From Cryptomeria japonica (taxonomy: Eukaryota > Streptophyta > Pinopsida > Cupressales > Cupressaceae), in contig NC_081415.1 in NCBI RefSeq assembly GCF_030272615.1, forward strand, positions 628,595,240-628,659,239: a stretch of 64,000 nucleotides of DNA. The letters run 5' to 3'. Shown here one piece after another: positions 1-11,787 of the stretch (the stretch's first letter is position 1; each line of letters starts with the position of its first letter). The position numbers were made by a program, and so were the translations under genes. Under the pieces are notes generated by a model. It was not told the origin of the DNA, did not search any database, and saw nothing but the letters and a program-made list of their open reading frames with translations.

Positions 1-2
1 TG

Positions 3-377
3 CCTAGGATTGAAGATTTGTTAGATTATTTGGGGGGTGCTAGATATTTTACAAAGGTTGACTTAAAGAGTGGCTATCATCAAATTAGGATTAGGCTGGG
101 AGATGAGTGGAAGACTGCCTTTAAAAAAAATGAGGGGTTGTATGAGTGGAAAATCATGCCATTTGGCTTATCCAATGCACCTAGTACCTTCATGAGGTTA
201 ATGAATGAAGTCTTGAGGGATTTTAGAGGGAAATTTGTTATAGTCTACCTAGATGACATTCTAGTCTTCAGTCAAACCAAAGGAGAGCACCTAAAACATG
301 TAGACCTGGTCCTAAGAAGATTGTATGAAGAACAATTAATGATCAACTTGGAAAAGTGTTTCTTTATGCAGGAAGAG
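3..377 (+). pseudogene. Gypsy reverse transcriptase, 5' part (cut by window edge)
   Basis: The open frame starts before the window and runs to base 377. It shows the RT palm: the [11 protein letters not shown] block near base 57, the [12 protein letters not shown] block near 156-190, and the catalytic YLDD near 245-256. The YLDD aspartates that bind magnesium are intact. The frame stops only because a solo LTR begins at 378; the same codon phase resumes on the other side at 1546. This enzyme would copy element RNA into cDNA inside Gag particles. The upstream gag and protease are outside the window. Confidence 0.9.
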
Positions 378-1540
378 TGATGAATACTAAGAGGGGGGGG
401 TGAATTAGTATTGCAAAAATCACTGTACTTAAACACTTTACTAGTCTAGCAGTAAATTGGTAAAATAGTTTAGTAGACAAACCGGTTACCACACATGTAA
501 ACCAAATAGAAAATAATGCATTCACCTACAGAAGCACAAACACCATAACACAAGATATTTTGATGTGGAAACCCAAATGGGAATAACCACGGTGAGATGG
601 AACTCACAAGTAACTATCTACAGAATAGGAACCAGACCGGTTAAGGTCATACAATGTTCTTTACCAGAACAAATCTTGTTAGGAATCTCAATCTCTGTTA
701 GGAGATAAGTCCAATTAAAGACTACCTTGCTAGAGGATTTTAGATCCACAGATGTGAACCACCTTGTTAGAGGATTTACAAAAGGCTTTTGGGCCTACCC
801 AATTAAGGGCTTCAGACTTGTTGAAGATGTGAGTAATCAACAAGTGAGTGATCTAGCAAATAGCATAAATTGCTTGGTTAGATCCTTGATAGCTTATTCC
901 TAATGCATTCCAACATTACTTTAGTCTTCAACACATTCACACTTTGCTTTCTCTCACAGACCTGAACTTCTCTTCTATGATCTCTCTTACAAAAATAAAA
1001 CTCTTCAACCACCTTAAACCCTAGCAACAACCTAAAACCCTAGACATGATGTCCTTATAAAGGAATCTTATTTCATGTCAGTCCAATAGAATTACAATAC
1101 AATTTCCTAGGTTCAATGCATCTAGACATATCTGGTAACATGACACAAAAAGCACCATTAAAGTGTCGGCACCACCAAACAATCGGTGGATGGTAACTCA
1201 TCACAAAATGCCAGTTGGTAACTCATCACAGAGTATTACCGGTTGAAACAGAATATCAGTTTAAGCAAAATACCAGTTGCCGTTTGACAAAATGAAGATT
1301 GGGAAATATGAGTTGTGTTGCTTTGTTCATTCGTACTGCTTGAGATCCTCAAACTGCTTGAGGTCTTCATACCACTTTGGATCGGTAAACACTTTCTGCA
1401 GAACATTGATAGTCTATAATACATCATAACGGTTGGAACAAATACCAGTTGAGCTTTAACTTATACATACAAAAAGTGATCTCATAGCAAGTGTGTGTCC
1501 ATCAATGACAATCACAACATAATCATCAAAAATGCCAACA
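378..1540 (-). mobile_element. Solo LTR S1 (same family as element G), inserted in gypsy RT
   Basis: The 1163 bp unit begins TGATGAATAC and ends ATGCCAACA on the plus strand, so on the minus strand it is TG...CA as an LTR should be. It is flanked by a perfect 5 bp duplication, AAGAG, at 373-377 and 1541-1545. It aligns along its length with the two LTRs of element G at 45679-46829 and 52175-53324. No internal region, primer site or polypurine tract is attached, so it is a solo LTR left by LTR-LTR recombination. Removing it and one AAGAG copy restores the host RT reading phase. Confidence 0.93.
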
Positions 1541-1545
1541 AAGAG

Positions 1546-2208
1546 ATCATTTACTTAGGGTTTGTAATCTCATATGGTGAATTGAAGATGGATCAAGAAA
1601 AGGTGAGTGCCATATTGTCTTGGCCTACACCTAGGATAATGAATGATGTTAGAAGTTTCCATGGCTTAGCTACCTTCTATAGGAAGTTTATAAGAGGATT
1701 TAGCCATATTTGTGCTCCTATGCTTGATACCATAAAGGGAGGACAAAAGTGTAGGTTTAGTTGGACAAAAGAAGTAGATAACTCTTTTGAAACATTGAAG
1801 AGAAAAGTTGAAGAGCAACCGGTACCTAATTTCAACAAGATCTTCCAAGTGGAGTGTGATGCTAGTCACATGGCTATTGGAGAAGTTCTCAGTCAAGAGG
1901 GAAGACCTATTGCTTTCTTCAGTGAGAAGTTGAATGAGGTGAAGAGAATATATTCATCCTATGACCTAGAGATGTATTCTCTAGTCCAATCCTTGAAAAA
2001 GTGGAGACACTACTTGCTACCAAAAGAATTCATAGTTTTCATAGACAATCAGGCCCTTAGCTTTATAAATAGTCAAGAAAAGTTGAATCACCGACACATG
2101 AAGTGGGTAGAGACCCTACAAGCTTTCACTTTCATTCTTAAACACAAGAAAGGAGTTAAGAATAAGGTGGTAGATGCTTTGAGAAGAAGAGTCCTAACTG
2201 CAAATTAG
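1546..2208 (+). pseudogene. Gypsy RT connection and RNase H
   Basis: The reading phase resumes directly after the solo LTR with the YLGFVIS block that follows the RT palm, then the FHGLATFYRKFI thumb region near 1655-1690. The RNase H domain follows, with catalytic residues visible in ECDAS (near 1852-1866), the SEKLNEVKRIYSSYDLEM block (Asp/Glu) and FIDNQAL near 2037-2055. The role is removal of the RNA strand during cDNA synthesis. The domain ends with HKKGVKNKVVDAL, where most relatives have N-xx-ADALSRR. It ends at a TAG at 2206, where the frame would normally run on into integrase. Confidence 0.88.
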
Positions 2209-2214
2209 ATTCAG

Positions 2215-2968
2215 TTGGAGAGTGCTGGAATAGAATCCTTGAAAACCATGTATGAGGATGAAGAAGATTTTGGAGAGGCCTATAAGGGATGTGCTTCATT
2301 TGATGAACAGTTTCATGTTGAGTATTCTAAATTTTTGATTCAAAATGGATTGTTGTTTAAGGGGGTACAACTATACATACCCAGATGCTCTATGAGATAG
2401 AATATTATTAAGGAGAAACATTGTGGAGCAATGGCAAGCCATTTTGGTCTTGACAAGACACTAGATTTGGTGAAGAGACACTATTTTTGGCCCAAACTAT
2501 AGGTAGATGTTAGGAGATTTGTGGAGACATGTGTGATCTGCCAAAAGGAAAAGGGAAAGTCCACCAATACAGGCCTATACCAGCCTTTACCCATACCTTC
2601 AAGACCATGGGAAAGCATAAGTATGGATTTTATTTTAGGATTGCCTAGGACAAGGAAAGGATACGATAGTGTTTTTGTAGTGGTGGATAGGTTTAGTAAG
2701 ATGGCACATTTCTTGCCATACAAAACCACTTGTGATGCTTCTTATGTAGTAGAATTGTTCTTTAAGGATATTTTTTGGATACATGGTTTGCCTTTGACTA
2801 TAGTCTCCGATAGGGATGTGAAATTTATTGGTCACTTCTAGAGGACCCTTTGGAAGAAGCTTGGTACAAATTTATCCTTCTCCTCAGCCTATCATCCCCA
2901 AATAGATGGCCAAACTAAAGTTATAAATAGGTCACTAGGGAATCTACTAAGGTGTTTGACTAGATAGC
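2215..2968 (+). pseudogene. Gypsy integrase, truncated, catalytic Glu replaced
   Basis: After a short linker the HHCC zinc finger is visible: the two His near 2421-2445 (HCGAMASH) and CVIC at about 2530-2541, with a TAG between them. The integrase core follows, with Asp in SMDFILGLPR near 2626 and Asp in VSDRDVKF near 2810. The expected catalytic Glu of the DGQTEV motif is Lys here (codon AAA near 2920), and TAG stops lie near 2839 and 2965. Similarity is lost at about 2968, so the C-terminal domain is missing. The protein would have inserted cDNA into the genome; this copy cannot. Confidence 0.85.
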
Positions 2969-3917
2969 AAGGGAGAGGTGTGTTTGGAGCGACCCTAGGT
3001 AGACATCTCTATGTGGCTACCTAGACCTTAAATATTAAAGTTACCCTTGTGTGCAAATATCAATGATTCTAGATGTGTAACCCTAGAATCTCTTATGGTT
3101 TATGGCTCCCTACATGCCCATGGGATTGTAACTGGCCGGTTCATTCATTTGAGTATAGTTGCTTCACAAAAGAGGCCTAATTATCCCTTAAGACAGTCAA
3201 CATCCTGCCAAAAAAGACCTTTATTTTCCAGACCCTGACCCTTCCTTTTAGAGATTTGTGTAACTTCAAAAAGGGTGTTTGAATCCATAATTTTCTTGCC
3301 AAGGTGTTTGGGAAAGTTTGAACCCAAGGTTTGTTTACCCGCTAAATAGGGCTACAAGCAACTAGGCCTAATTGGGTGAGTTTCTTAAGGAATGGGCATG
3401 AATCCTTACAACCAGTGTTTTGTCTAACCTTGGGAAGTCTTTTATGACCTAAAACCAGTATGCAAATTATTTGTAACCCTTGGAAGTATCATGGAATGTG
3501 TTGTAGCAAGATACCCCTGATTGAGTAGGCATGAGTCTTGAAAATGGTGAGAAGATTGAACTAGTTTTGTAGAGACTTGCCTTGATAGGATCCCATTCTT
3601 GTTTTGAGGGGTCAGTGTCATACATTTTGAGGTGTTTGGTAGGTCACAAGAAGGGCTCTGCATCAAAGGGACTATGAGGTTTATGATTGATTCTGAAAAT
3701 GATTTTGAGGTGAGAAAGATGGAATAATTGATTATGATGTTTTAATTTGGAAATATTTTGAATTTAATCTGTGGAAGATGAAAGCTTTAGAAAATGACTT
3801 ACGAATTTTTTTAGAAAATGACATATGGAAGATGGTGAATTTGAAATATAATTTGGAAATGATTTATGGAAAAGATGACTTATGAAAGATGGTGAATTTG
3901 AAATATGATTATGAAAG
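2969..3917. other. Non-coding, repeat-derived spacer
   Basis: No open frame of interest and no recognisable protein is visible. The first part looks like decayed retroelement sequence following the truncated integrase. From about 3690 the DNA becomes purine-rich and repeats degenerate phrases such as GGAAATGATTTATGG and GATGACTTATG. The same wording reappears at 5160-5440, on the far side of the solo LTR at 3918-5146, so that LTR landed inside this low-complexity tract. Confidence 0.6.
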
Positions 3918-5146
3918 TGTAGTGTAATTAAATTGCACCTCCTACAATTTTAACCACATTTTAGGTCCTCACCTTAGAGACAACATCTTCTTCCCCAACC
4001 AAGACCTATTTTTGCATTTTCACCCTTGACCCCTTCATGTTTGAGCCCTAAGATAGCCTCAGGACCCTATTTGAGCCTCAAGAAAGGGTAGGATAGGGGC
4101 ATGACACCTCTATCCCCCCTAGGACAAGTGTGTTGCGCCCCTGTCCCCCTTGGATAGGGGTGTGGTGCCCTTGTCCCATCTTCTTAGGGCAGCCCCAAGA
4201 TAGTTCCCCCCAAGCCCTATTTGCACTTTGGGATCCCAAATCTCATCGATGTCAGCCTTTTATGAGGTGAATTAATCTTCAAGAGGCATGTATAAAAGGG
4301 ATTTTGTTTTCTCATTTGCATAAGGAGGAATGGGAGGCAAAATTCAAGCGAAGTGGGCCATAAGAAAGCATAGGTGAAGATATACATCATCAGACATTCA
4401 AGCATTCAAGTCTTCTTCATTCATCCATTGGAGCAATATTTCAACATTCATTCGCAAGCATGTATGCATGTTAGGGTTTTGTCATGTTACATGCCATTCC
4501 ATACAACACTTGTGATTACATTCAAGAAGCAAAGCAATCATCATCGACAAATTGCAGATCTACAAGGTATACATTTCCATTGTTTACATTCAAGCATTTT
4601 CAATTACTTTCTTTCAAGGTTGATTCCTCAACCGAGGTTTGATTGAGGAAAACCCCTATCCACAACCCCCTTTCCTCTCTTTTATGTGTGTAGGTTGTAG
4701 GTGCACAACTGTAATTGCAGGTTTGGGCTTCATTTGCAGAGACGAAAGAATCCTTTTCGTTTCATGGATTTTGTGGAGGATCATGTACATTCCCGCTATA
4801 GTCTAGATGACTTTTCTCCAAATTTGCAAGGCAAATTTGTATCAGTCTAATTAGCTCTGATTCAAAGTTACAAAGTGATCCCAAACTGGTAGCTCCTCAT
4901 TTCACTCAATTTCTCTCTCTTTTCCACATAGTAAACAAGACAACTTTCTCATTTACAAAAGAGGGTAAATCACACTTCCACCCTTACAATCCAGTTGGAA
5001 TTCACATCCTTGTTTCTCTTAGATTTGGATCTAGTGGATTTTGCCCTTCTTTTGAATGTAAAGTTCTCCCAAGTGAAAACCATCCTAGTGGCTTCCTTTC
5101 TCTCTCCTAGGTGGGGAGTCACTAGGGTTCTTTTTTCCACTTTACA
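3918..5146 (+). mobile_element. Solo LTR K1, gypsy type
   Basis: The 1229 bp unit starts TGTAGTGTAATTAAATTGC and ends CCACTTTACA. It is flanked by GAAAG (3913-3917) and GGAAG (5147-5151), a 5 bp target duplication with one mismatch. Its whole layout matches the minus-strand LTR at 56757-57966: the same start, the same C-rich 'cccctgtcc/aggacaggggc' block near 4100-4170, and the same GATTGAGGAAAACCCC stretch near 4640. No primer site or polypurine tract adjoins it, so it is a solo LTR. Confidence 0.85.
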
Positions 5147-6981
5147 GGAAGGTATGTGAATTTCAAAATGTGATTATAGGAGATATTTGAATGACTTGAT
5201 TTTGGAATTGGAAATATGAAAATGATGAGTGATCATGGATGAAGAGGAAATTTGGAGAAAATTATGATTTGGAAAATGATTTATGGAAAGGATGAGATGA
5301 AAAAATATGGAAGATGTGATTGAGTTAAGAAAATGAAATGTATGAACTTTGGAAATGATTTGAATGTGATAAATGAAGATGAAATATAGAAAATGTATGA
5401 AATATGGAAGATTAGAGAATAACTTAAGAAGATGAAACATGGAAGGTGTAAACTTTGAATCTCTAATAGGTGATTGTGGGTTGTGGAATGTATGATGGAT
5501 GAATGTGTTGACTGTGATTGTGACGATATGACAAAGCTCTTCTTTTAACTAAATCTTGGGATGCAAGTGGTTCTAATTCAAATTTGTTAGTAAAACCGTG
5601 ACTAAAATCGTGATATCGATGGATGAAGGTGTGGTGTTTTAACAACTTATGATTTTTGTAAAAGAAGCTTCTTCTCTTTTGGATTTTCTTTTCACTTTGC
5701 TTCTTTTTGGTTTTTTGATAAATTGACTTCTTGGCGTATTTGAGAGATTTCCAAACATGAAGCATTGATGGCTCTTTCAAGAATGTTTGTTTTTGTTTGT
5801 TTTTAGATCTTTGTGGGGATGTAACTTGTTTCAAATGGTTGATTATCTCTTTGACAAGAAGACACGACAAGCACACAAACACATAGAAACACTTCTTCTC
5901 TCTTGATAATTGTTTGTTGATAGAAACAAGTGTTCTTTTTAACTTTCCATAGCAATGTGATCTATCCTCTACTTGGAGATGTTGCTTCAACAAGCATGGT
6001 GTTTATTTTAGCCCCATATAGCAAATGATTTTCTAAACTAGGAATTGAAAATGCTAGTCAACAAAATGAAAATCGTTGCAAAAAGTAATTTGCTTTGTAA
6101 GGATGGACAAGTTGATTGTTCTTTTTAACTTGCAAAATATAAGATTGATTGTGCTTTTTACCTTTGCAAGAAAATAAAAGATTGTTGTTCTTTTTAGAGC
6201 CCAAAATTTGAGGTGTGAATCCCAACTTTGCAAGAAAGTAAATGTTTGATTTGTTGTTCTTTTTACCTTGCAAATGTGATTATTTTTAGAGCCCAAAAAT
6301 AAGTGAGGTACTTTTTAGAACACCAAATTGAAAAATGAAGTTCTTTTTACCCAAAAGGAAATATGAGATCTTTTTAACCAACTTTGAAAAATCTAGAAAA
6401 GAAATCACTAAATCCTAACTTAACTCCAAATTTGCAAGAAATTGTTAGAAACCTGTAATAAAAAAAAGGAGTTAGTGAAAATATTGTTTTCCATATATTG
6501 AAACTTTCACTACACCTCAACATCACCATCAGACCACACAACAACCTTAGAAGCTCATAACACTAACTTCTGGACCGTCTACAACACATAGTGACATCAA
6601 TGACAACACCAAACATGTTGACATCAATGACAACACAATTCAACAACTCAAGTTTCTAACAATGTTGACTAAGCTCTCGATGTAGCACCCTCTTTGGGTT
6701 GGAAGCATTTACTTCCTATAATTCTATAAATATAATTATTGACTTTGTATCTTGTAAACTATGATGCCACATAATTGGGTCACATTAATGAGAATATTCT
6801 GAAAGCACCCATTAATGGAATAATGGTTGCCAACTTTGCTTTTTATTGATGATAAAACAACATATGGTTTCTTTTAGCTCTTGTAGAACTAGAACTAAAG
6901 AATTATTTTAGGTTATTTATAGTTATGTATTTGATTTATTGGATGTGTCTTTGATTTAAAAATATCATATTTCATTTATTA
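5147..6981. repeat. AT-rich degenerate repeat tract without genes
   Basis: 5150-5440 continues the purine-rich GGAAATGATTTATGGAAAG phrases. 6080-6400 holds about eight imperfect copies of a motif built from TTGTTCTTTTTA and (GAGCCCAAAA/TTGCAAGAAA), spaced irregularly by 30-60 bp. 6400-6981 contains nothing I recognise. A 176-codon minus-strand frame at 5463-5993 is Lys/Arg- and aromatic-rich without a known motif, and I treat it as chance. Tandem degenerate repeats of this kind are common in untranslated parts of large gypsy elements, which is a plausible but unproven origin. Confidence 0.5.
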
Positions 6982-6986
6982 GTATG

Positions 6987-7028
6987 TGTTGGCATTGCAT
7001 GAAGATTGCATTGATGAAGCCAAGTGTT
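6987..7028 (+). repeat. Element C 5' LTR, first piece
   Basis: These 42 bases match the start of the C 3' LTR at 45052 (TGTTGGCATTGCAT...GAAGC.AAGTGTT) with a few differences. The LTR is interrupted at 7029 by element B and resumes at 13659. Confidence 0.9.
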
Positions 7029-7835
7029 TGTTAGGATTAATGATAGTCCCAAAGATACTGAGAGGGGGGATGAATCAGTATCTAATCGATTTACAAATTC
7101 TTTAACATTATTAAGTATTTTGCATTCCAAAACAGTGTACTGGTAAATAATAATTAATGCAGTAAACAGGAACAATAATGACAACATAGAAAACACACCA
7201 TAACACAAGATGTTTAACAAGGAAACCCGGTGTGGGAAAAACCTCGGTGGGATTTGTGACCCACAATATTCACTCACTCACCAATGAATAAATATTACTT
7301 ACAAAGAGGGGACTGCACATGCAGAAAGGCCAATTGCCTAAAGCTCACTACTCAATCACAAGATAGAAGTCTCACTGACTTACAAAATGGATTATGAAAA
7401 TCCAATACAATGTACTACTTCAAATCAGGATCAACTATGCCAACTTCAGTATCGGTTTAAACTCATACTATAACCATAAACCTTATACAAAATCTACCCT
7501 TATTATTCGTTCATTCTTATCTCCTATTCCATCCTCTATCATCTATATATTCTATCAAAATGATTTACAAGATCTCATACATATATGAGTCTATTACAAT
7601 ATGCCATGTTGGCTCTACAAAAAGATATTTTCAATTAAATACAATAAACAAAAGTTTATTCCTATCGGCTGGAGTGCCAGTATGCATTGTTGCCACTGCC
7701 GGTGAAGTGTTTTCCGGTGCCGGTGCTTGCCGGTGTCTTTACCAGATGAAATGTCGGGTGGTTTCTTGAATGATGTCGGTAGGTTGCCATCAATGACAAC
7801 ACCATCATTTCTCACTAGAGTGTAGAATGCCAACG
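7029..7835 (-). repeat. Element B 3' LTR
   Basis: 807 bp direct copy of 12840-13653. On the minus strand it should begin TGTTGGCATTCTACACT; the first base pair here is mutated (plus strand ends CCAACG rather than CCAACA). It differs from the partner by about 20 substitutions in the first ~330 bases I lined up. The small ORFs that seem to lie here recur in the partner LTR and are not genes. Confidence 0.9.
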
Positions 7836-7850
7836 ATCGCCCCCTTTGGC
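7836..7850 (-). promoter_or_regulatory. Element B polypurine tract
   Basis: On the minus strand this reads GCCAAAGGGGGCGAT, directly upstream of the 3' LTR. It is the site where plus-strand cDNA synthesis would be primed. One base differs from the GGGGGAGA of elements C, E and G. Confidence 0.85.
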
Positions 7851-8037
7851 ATTGATGACAACACTCATGAGAAAAATAAAAAAAATGTTTCAAAAAATGA
7901 AGTCCAAAAATGTACCAAAAAGATGTGCTCCCCCTGAGAAGATGATCTCCTTTGAATAGCCATTTTTATTTGTTCACTACTTCCCCTTTGACATCAATGA
8001 CAAAGGTTCTCAAAAATTGTCAAACGAGTGCAAAATT

Positions 8038-11000
8038 TCACCTTAAGGTTTGTAAATGGTTGGTTACAATCTGAAATATATCAGCCAAAACCAATTTTAA
8101 ACTCTGCATGAATCTGTTGCTGTCCTTCATGGTTGCCTCTGCTCTTTGGATTGTACCAGTGAGATGATGCATATGCTCCTCCAGTGATCTTTCTCCTTGA
8201 ATTAGTTCCTTTGAGATCTCATTCCTCAGAGAGATAAGGTTATCCAATTTAGGACTAAGTTTATACTTTAGCTCTCTGGCATTTGCCTTGATCCTTGCTT
8301 TTTCTTTCTCCAATTTCTCTAACTTTTCCTCAAATCCTGTTATTTCTTTCTTTATAACTGATATAGGTTCGGATGAACCAATGATGTTATCAACTATACC
8401 ATCAATCTCCTTTTCTACTCTGCTAATTTATTTTTCAATGCCCTGGGTCAATAGATGTGGCTTGCATGTTTTTGTGTATAGTTCCTTATACTCCAAAATT
8501 GTTGCATTCAGTGTTGGTAAAAGTGTATTAATGTGTTCCATGCACTTCTTTATTGTTTCCTCAAAGAATTTTTCTTTTTCTTTTTCTATCTTCTCTTTGA
8601 ATGTTTCCTCATTTATTTGATCAACTATTATTATATTTTCAGTAATGAATTTAGACAATGTGTCTAACTGACTTAAAGAATCCTTTACATTATCTACATT
8701 GCATTTTGGTGCAATCATATTAAGAATAGGTATGGTATCATCAATTGCCTTGTAGGCCAAAGCATTACAATCAGTTATCTTTTTGATTGAGTCCAAAATT
8801 ACTTCAGTCACATTTGTAGGTCCGAATTCACTTAGTGAAGTACCTGATGTGTGACCAACCGCTTTTACTATCTTAGTGCTTGCAGTATTAGTAACCAATT
8901 TTCTTGTTTCAAGCTCTGATGGAACAATCTGAGTTTGCATTTCTACTAGCAATGGTTTGGGTTTCTCAGTGATTACCATTTTTACTATCTCAACATGTAC
9001 ATGTGCCTCTGTCGGTTTCTCTATTGGTTTCTTTGTGTTATGCACTGTCGGTATCTCTGTCTCTATCTACACTACCAATATTTATCCCACTGTCCAAAGG
9101 TTGTTATGTATGCATTGTTTTCTCTTCTTTCTCTGTTTGTATTCCAACCTCAATATTTTTTGTTGGTTTCTCAACAATGTTTCCAGTGCCAACAATATCA
9201 TCGTGTACCTCGGTGTTGTCCTTGTCCATAATAATGTTCACTTCTTGAGTATCAATATTCATTGTGAATATAATTTCTGATTCAGGGTTAGTATCCTCAT
9301 GTGTTGTGTCAACATTTTCAGTAGCTGGTGTAGTATCCAAGGGTGGTGGTAAGTTGTCAGTTATTTTAATGTTTGGTATTCCACCAAATTTACCTTTCCC
9401 TTTATCCTTGTGCTTTTGATAAACCTTGAATGTTTTCTTAGGTCTGTTCAGCTCTTCCTATTTTTCCTTTTCTACAAAAAATATATCCCATTTGTCTGTT
9501 GTTTCCTTTGCAATTTCATTTACTCTACCAGCCATTAGGCTCACTTGTCGGTGACCGCTTGCAAAAATTGATATGTTAGCTTGACAAATCAATTCATCAA
9601 TCTCCTCTTTCAAGTTTACCGAATGTATGGCTAGGAGTTTTTGAACCTTAAGTTTCTTATCTAACTCCATTACTGCAATCCTCTTTGCATCTAACCTCCT
9701 CTATAGATCATCTGTCAAATCATCTACAACTTCAATTAGCACCTTCTTATATATGTCTAGATGTAGAGTAATGCTGTTTTCAACACTTTTCTTCTCAGAA
9801 TCAGTGAATGTATTATACAGTTTTCTCATATTTTCCAAGTTGCCTTGATTAGTGATTTCACTCAGTAAACTATCCAAAGGTGGTATCACTTGTTTTTGTT
9901 TCTTCTTGGGTGTCAACTTATTTTCCAGTTGTCTTATCACTTGTTGCTTCTTCCTTGTTTTCTTGGGTGAAGGAGAGGGTACCGGTGAAGGTTTTCTCTT
10001 CCTATCAACTCTTTTAAACACAACAGGTATCTCGCTGTCAGATGATGTGCCGACCAGTGAGATAAGTGCCCTCGGTTGCAATCCTTCCTGTTCAGTTTCC
10101 TTAATTCCAGTAAGGTTTAAGACATTTTCTTTTATTTCCTTTACTTGTTTAGATGCACTCCTTATGTAAAATTCTCTTTTCTTCCTTTGTTTCAGTGTTT
10201 GTACATCACTTTCAATTGATTCTGCACTACCAAACACTTTTTCTGTTGGTTCTCTAGGAGCTTCCAACAGGGCTTTAGCATAAGTCTCAATAATATTTAC
10301 ACTAGCCTCATACCCCATTCAGTTACCCATACAGTTCTAGGAAGAACTGCTTCCATCCAAATTTCATCCTTCTTAATCACAAAGCATATTTCCTTATCAT
10401 ATTTGTCTACAATACTTTGTGGTAGTCTCTCTCTTGTTTTCATTTTGGGTTGGAAGGTTTTGAAATACTTAGTTATATTGTTTTCCTTATCAGTACCCAT
10501 GCCGGTGAAGGCTTCTTGCAACTGTTTGCCTACCGGTATGTCATATCCAAAATCTTTGTTTCCAATATCGGGAACTTCTTTTGAGAAATACAACATAAGA
10601 CATACCACTAGATTACCAAAACAAAATGTTCCTTTCTTATCACCTTTTATCTTTTTCAGGCTGTCTATTAATTCATCCTTTAGCCACTCACACACACCTA
10701 TTTTTGCATCATTATTTACCATGTCATAAGAACTTTTAATGCAAAGACTAGAAACTGAATTGAGTTTGTTTGCATGTGTGGTTTTGTAACCTAAGATCAT
10801 ACTCATGAATTTGACATTTATATCCTTGATGTCATTTACTCTCAGGGATCTACTATCAAATGTTGCTCCTACTAAGGTTATGACTATGTTGTTGGGTACC
10901 TTCTTTGTTTTGTCAGGCCTACTACCGGTGGAGGGTAAACTTGTCACTACCCTAATTGCTTCCTTGGTGAGTTTGAAAATTGAATCTAGCCAAAGAAATT

Positions 11001-11364
11001 CTCCATGTACCCTGCTAAGGACAATTCTCACTACCTCCTTAGAGAATTCAGGGATGTCCAAGATTTCCATAAAACCTAAGGTCTCAATAACCTTGTGTTC
11101 AGTTTTGACATTGCCATTTTCATCATAGATGATGGTTCTAAACATCTTCAATACTTCCTTAGAACCTAATTCCTCAATATTGCAATGAATATAAATTCTA
11201 GGGTCTTCAGCATAAGCTACACCTTTAGGAATTTTTGAAAATGTGCATATGGAATCATTTTGCTTAGCTATTTCGAGAATGATCTTGAAAACGGGCCCAG
11301 GGCATTTTACAACTTCCGCAACAGTAGGGTTTTCAATAAATTCTAGAGCAGAAGACGAAGCCAT
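8038..11364 (-). pseudogene. Element B ORF2: large protein of unknown function (about 1100 codons)
   Basis: I do not recognise an enzyme here. The start at 11364 (ATGGCTTCG, good plant context) opens with MASSSALEF, paralleling MASPSHDN in element G ORF2. The first ~350 residues look globular, with an LSRVHGEFLWLD motif at about residues 116-127 (11002-11016), a long hydrophobic and charged segment, and a conserved IVDKYDKEICFVIKKDEIWMEA-like block near 10340-10400. A Lys/Ser/Pro-rich disordered stretch (9880-10010) and charged C-terminal helices follow (8038-8420, 9460-9670). There are frameshifts near 10310 and between 9050 and 9110, plus stops at 9701, 9458, 9104 and 8428. A plant-specific retroelement-borne domain is likely; the function is unknown. 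Confidence 0.7.
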
Positions 11365-11787
11365 TTGAAGCTGCTTGATAAAGGTTGACTTCTTGAAAGA
11401 AATCACTTCACTTCTTCACCTTGAATGCCTTTGCTCAGATTTTGTGCTCTCTAAAAGTTTGAATGCTTGGTGAATCAAAAAAGAGGGAAAATCGATGATT
11501 TATAATGAATTTTCATTCAACAATCGCAATAAATACTCGCCGATTATTAAGTGAAACTTAACACATCTACTGATAGAGAAGAAATTCATATTCACACTAT
11601 CAACCAAGGGTAAACTGCATGATATTCAACTTGTTGCAAAACCCCAAGGGTTACTTCCCAGTTGGATGAAGAATCTCCTACCGGTGGAGTAATACTTTGT
11701 TCTACCGGTGAATTAATTGTCTCATCAACATTCTAATATGTCATTCTAATCCATTAACTTGAAAATTCTTTCTTTACCTCATCAACC

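Larger units (their letters stand above)
1..2968 (+). mobile_element. Decayed Ty3/gypsy element (Reina-like chromovirus), pol part only
   Basis: This block reads, in the order expected for a Ty3/gypsy pol, reverse transcriptase, RNase H, integrase zinc finger and integrase core on the plus strand. The RT is cut by the left window edge and split by a solo LTR at 378-1540. The integrase end is lost near 2968, and no chromodomain or LTR of this element is visible. Integrase wording such as the LGLPRT-VDRFSKMAHF stretch is typical of Reina-type plant chromoviruses, which is the basis for the clade name. In-frame stops and a changed integrase catalytic residue show it is dead. The clade call is less certain than gypsy itself. 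Confidence 0.85.

Noticed and set aside
5463..5993. 176-codon minus-strand open frame
   Set aside because: It is composed of Lys/Arg and aromatic codons in AT-rich repeat DNA, with no motif, no family resemblance and no regulatory context. Chance is the simplest explanation.
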